A DNA stretch of 64,000 bases from NCBI RefSeq assembly GCF_900215515.1, contig NZ_OBEI01000002.1, positions 310,001 through 374,000 of the forward strand, in the 5' to 3' direction. Source of the stretch: Persephonella hydrogeniphila (GTDB lineage Bacteria; Aquificota; Aquificia; Aquificales; Hydrogenothermaceae). A program made the translations under genes and the position numbers. Below the pieces are notes generated by a model that was given only the letters and a program-made list of their open reading frames with translations, was not told where the DNA came from and did not search any database. Below are positions 63,507 to 64,000 of this stretch, piece by piece; within the stretch, counting starts at the first letter, position 1; every line of letters starts with the position of its first letter.

Positions 63507-64000
63507 TCTTATCAAGTTTAATGCATACTGTGAGACGGCAAGTCTTATATCGTTTCTTTCTCCTTTAAAAACGACCCTGTGAACCTCTGTTTTTTTTCTA
63601 TCAGAATAACCTATGTAATGAAGTCCAACTGGCTTTTCTTTTGTTCCCCCTGTAGGTCCTGCAATTCCTGTGTCAGATACAGATATGTCTGTTTTTAACA
63701 GGGTTTTAACACCTTCTGCCATCTGTTTTGCAACAGGTTCACTTACAGCTCCGTACCTTTCTATATCTTCTTTTTTTACACCGAGGGTGTTTACCTTTAC
63801 CTGATTTGAGTATGAAACAACTCCTCCCATCATATACTCTGAAGCTCCCGGAACATTTACTATCCTTGTAGCTATAAGCCCTCCTGTTGATGATTCTGCT
63901 GTTGATACTGTGAGACCTTTTTCTTTAAGGATATTTCCTACAATCTCTTCCATCTCCTTTTCTTCTTCTGTATATATAAGCTCTCCTAATCTTTCTCTTA
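63492..64000 (-). CDS. cinA: CinA, C-terminal part (nicotinamide-nucleotide amidase domain)
   Basis: The 3' part of cinA; the gene continues beyond the right edge. The C-terminal PncC-type amidase domain has STAESSTGGLIATRI, GGVVSYSNQVKVNTLGV and SDTGIAGPTGG. An internal Met at 63953 could start a stand-alone 153-residue amidase, but the frame stays open to the edge and reads RERLGELIYTEEEKEMEE, the usual linker after the molybdopterin-binding-like domain of full CinA. So 169 codons of a longer protein are visible. Confidence 0.9.
   Translation of the reverse strand, partial: RERLGELIYTEEEKEMEEIVGNILKEKGLTVSTAESSTGGLIATRIVNVPGASEYMMGGVVSYSNQVKVNTLGVKKEDIERYGAVSEPVAKQMAEGVKTLLKTDISVSDTGIAGPTGGTKEKPVGLHYIGYSDRKKTEVHRVVFKGERNDIRLAVSQYALNLIRLNLR

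Overview
The window looks like chromosomal DNA of a Gram-negative, low-GC, thermophile-like bacterium with very tightly packed genes. The best fit is Aquificota, family Hydrogenothermaceae (Persephonella or Sulfurihydrogenibium-like). This is inferred from the gene set, since no database search was possible: nickel uptake with HypB (NiFe-hydrogenase maturation), futalosine-type menaquinone synthesis (MqnC), an oxygen-independent ribonucleotide reductase, outer-membrane and lipoprotein genes, Lys/Glu-rich proteins, frequent TTG starts, and almost no intergenic DNA over 200 bp. I see no insertion sequence, prophage or CRISPR array.

Layout. 1-2840 (minus): the 5' end of hypB, nikR and the ECF-type nickel transporter nikO-nikQ-nikN-nikM, with two near-identical dyads that make good NikR operators. 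2915-5505 (plus): a GT39 glycosyltransferase and a Gfo/Idh/MocA oxidoreductase. 5502-9545 (minus): rnc, fabF, acpP, fabG and a D-2-hydroxyacid dehydrogenase. 9693-16177 (plus): a lipoprotein of unknown function, leuD, a tandem USP protein, a TPR lipoprotein, a probable LolB-like lipoprotein, trpF and a CDP-alcohol phosphatidyltransferase. 16180-22937 (minus): infC (AUU start), nadB, yvcK, mtnA, rimO and a CZB-GGDEF diguanylate cyclase. 23021-25184 (plus): cpoB/ybgF, uppS, cdsA. 25168-37547 (mostly minus): mqnC, a small membrane protein (plus), a comEC lacking its metallo-beta-lactamase domain, a porin-like protein, amtB-glnB, groEL-groES, glnD, mutL.

37640-48015: DUF5335 protein, a 14-repeat LVIVD lipoprotein, tRNA-Phe, a DUF4105/Lnb-type protein with a DUF3015 partner, yajC, a phosphoesterase, nusB, ribH, a DegT aminotransferase plus Gfo/Idh pair, and dapA. 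48105-53257 (plus): the complete cell-shape operon mreB-mreC-mreD-mrdA-rodA. 53282-53848: rpmA and rplU. 54032-56609: nrdD and nrdG. 56606-64000: a small protein, cmk, two convergent secreted proteins of unknown function, a HAD hydrolase, argH, a membrane diguanylate cyclase and the 3' part of cinA.

Several regulatory circuits can be read directly. (1) A nickel regulon: NikR, two operators and its targets. (2) A nitrogen circuit: sigma-54 promoter and NtrC-like sites before glnB-amtB, with the GlnB-modifying enzyme GlnD 2.3 kb away. (3) An oxygen/dNTP circuit before nrdD: an FNR/DNR-type box centred near -41 and two NrdR-like boxes. Other points of interest are an intrinsic terminator inside the signal-peptide codons of the DUF4105 gene, the likely AUU start of infC, a LolB candidate supported by gene order, and tail-to-tail overlap at 7 of 10 convergent gene pairs.
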